Source: an uncultured Erythrobacter sp. (GTDB lineage Bacteria > Pseudomonadota > Alphaproteobacteria > Sphingomonadales > Sphingomonadaceae). From it: a stretch of DNA of 64,000 nucleotides. Position numbers and translations under genes: made by a program. Shown piece by piece: positions 62,921 to 64,000 of this stretch (position 1 is the first letter of the stretch; the number at the start of each line of letters is the position of its first letter). The notes below the pieces were generated by a model that was not told the DNA's origin, ran no database searches, and saw only the letters and a list, made by a program, of their open reading frames with translations. The stretch spans positions 930,001 to 994,000 of the forward strand of contig NZ_CANMZM010000001.1 in assembly GCF_947502395.1 (NCBI RefSeq). The letters run 5' to 3'.

Positions 62921-64000
62921 CGATAGAGCCCCCTAGCTCGACATTGCCACTGATGTTTTGGCCGTAAAGCGATGCGTCCCCACCGCTGGCAACCGGGTCA
63001 TCAACGTCGCCTTCGTCCTCCACATCTTCAGCTTCAACAAAGCTTGGGAAATCCATCCCAAAGTCCTCATTGCTTTCCTCTTCGCTGGCAACGACTTCGA
63101 TGGCGGCTTGCACCGCCGCTTCGACTGACGTTGCGTTGATCGCTTGGGCAGCCTCTTGTTCAACTATTTCTTCCTCTTCAGTAGGCCCTTCCGGTTCTGG
63201 TTCAGACGCACGCACAATACATTCACCAGTGTTGATCAGACAGTCGTTGAATGAAGCTTCGTCATTGAAGCTCGAAGAGCCCGTGCTGCCGCTGAAGAAT
63301 TCGACTTCGTTGAAGAACTCCTCTCCTGTAATGAGGTCCCCCGTGGCTGAATCGAAGCGGGCACCATAGGCAAACACGTCGCTATCAGCGCCCAATTCAT
63401 TGGAAATGAAGAGGCCACCGTCTCCAACAAGAATCCCACCTTGCTCCTCATTGGTGCCAGTGTTCCGTACCAGAAGAGATTCACTGAATATGATGCTGAC
63501 CTCGCCACCGCGAATATAACCAAGCGGATCATCACTTCCAGTTGCCGGAGAGGCGAGCAGATCATTGCGCCCGGCGAAATTGGGATCATTCTGCAATTGC
63601 GTTATCGTCTCGGCATCGGCGGCCCAGATATTGGCGGACTCGAGAAGCAGGGCACCAATCGGATTGCCGTCGACATCAACGATGCCAACACCGCCAGGGG
63701 TCACGATTTCAATCCGCTCTGCGGCCGTGAGGAAAATTGAGTCGGCAGCGGTGGCATCTTCGAGACCCGTCACACCTTCGATCCGCAAAACACCTCCTGC
63801 ACCATTGACGTTCAGCGAAATATTGGAAGTGCCATCGCCAGCAGAACCAGATGCGACATAGTCACGAATGATCAAAGAGGGATCGTTAGGTCCAATGGCT
63901 TGACCTGCTTGAAAGCCGGGATTGGGCGCATTGTTGATCGGATCAATCGGGAGCGCTTCCTGATTAAAGGTAAAGAAGCCGACTTCGATCCGCTCCAACT
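62913..64000 (-). CDS. Haemagglutinin-like surface protein, C-terminal part (partial)
   Basis: The frame is open to the right edge of the window, so only the last 361 residues are seen. Segments such as RIEIVTPGGVGIVDVDGNPI, LLLESANIWAADAETITQLQ and GGEVSIIFSESLLVRNTGTN have the regular beta-helix look of filamentous-haemagglutinin-like (two-partner secretion exoprotein) proteins. The end is highly acidic (EEEEIVEQEAAQAINATSVE, then DVEDEGDVDD) and closes with GNVELGGSIDE. Two Cys near the middle (SFNDCLINTGECIVR) may form a disulfide. It overlaps the CHAT gene by 8 nt, so the two are coupled. A family call would need the missing N-terminus. Confidence 0.6.
   Translation of the reverse strand, partial: LERIEVGFFTFNQEALPIDPINNAPNPGFQAGQAIGPNDPSLIIRDYVASGSAGDGTSNISLNVNGAGGVLRIEGVTGLEDATAADSIFLTAAERIEIVTPGGVGIVDVDGNPIGALLLESANIWAADAETITQLQNDPNFAGRNDLLASPATGSDDPLGYIRGGEVSIIFSESLLVRNTGTNEEQGGILVGDGGLFISNELGADSDVFAYGARFDSATGDLITGEEFFNEVEFFSGSTGSSSFNDEASFNDCLINTGECIVRASEPEPEGPTEEEEIVEQEAAQAINATSVEAAVQAAIEVVASEEESNEDFGMDFPSFVEAEDVEDEGDVDDPVASGGDASLYGQNISGNVELGGSIDE

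Noticed and set aside
1..64000. CRISPR arrays, tRNA genes, prophage or integrative elements
   Set aside because: No regularly spaced repeats, tRNA cloverleaf sequences, integrase or transposase genes were recognised in the window.

Overview
The window looks like a chromosomal segment of an alphaproteobacterium of the order Sphingomonadales, most likely Erythrobacteraceae (Erythrobacter or Altererythrobacter type). This is inferred from gene content rather than a database match. Pointers are the circularly permuted two-piece ssrA (tmRNA) gene at the left edge, the hemC-hemD-mitofilin-like / tsaD-gpsA divergent block, a long TonB-dependent receptor, many short lipoproteins with LAAC lipoboxes, and high-GC coding DNA packed with 4-nt ATGA overlaps. 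I see no rRNA, tRNA, CRISPR array, integrase or intact insertion sequence.

Layout. 1-3.6 kb: ssrA, mscL and a LemA/TPM-domain envelope operon. 3.7-7.6 kb: Nudix hydrolase and SDR pair, orphan HisKA_2-type histidine kinase, AraC regulator. 7.8-8.5 kb: a minus-strand run of tiny membrane proteins ending in PspC, including two 36-residue paralogues. 8.7-14.5 kb: recF, then a tesA-like lipase divergent from an ybbA/ybbP-type ABC system, and an RDD protein. 14.6-21.7 kb: TonB receptor, typA, two small unknown membrane proteins, an S41-type peptidase and a MarR regulator with a perfect 18-bp palindrome at its start. 22.6-25 kb: a trypsin-like protease fused to a NucA-type nuclease. 26.6-31.4 kb: a LuxR-type regulator with a degenerate receiver domain, then the four-gene Anbu operon (ATP-grasp, alpha-E, transglutaminase, proteasome-like protease). 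31.5-45.7 kb: hydrolase, DUF3617 lipoprotein with an EF-hand loop, uvrB, dsbD, ubiH-type hydroxylase, hem genes, tsaD, gpsA and a flippase. 45.9-56.8 kb: VWA lipoprotein, HhH membrane protein, stand-alone receiver, maiA-fahA (tyrosine/homogentisate breakdown), cupin, glutathione-dependent formaldehyde dehydrogenase, alternative oxidase, succinate-semialdehyde-type dehydrogenase, lactate monooxygenase-type flavoenzyme and a DCC protein. 56.8-64 kb: a minus-strand operon of a haemagglutinin-like surface protein (cut by the window edge), an exported TPR-CHAT peptidase, a CHASE2 adenylate/guanylate cyclase and a FecR-like exported protein.

Most genes are housekeeping. The parts that look least described are the surface protein / CHAT / CHASE2-cyclase / FecR-like operon at the right end, which joins a predicted periplasmic caspase-fold peptidase to a sensory cyclase, and the single-gene protease-nuclease fusion at 22.6-25 kb, which resembles known conflict or cell-death effectors in its parts. 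The Anbu operon is a known but poorly understood system. Two identical 14-bp inverted repeats, one upstream of maiA-fahA and one next to the aldehyde dehydrogenase, suggest a small shared regulon.
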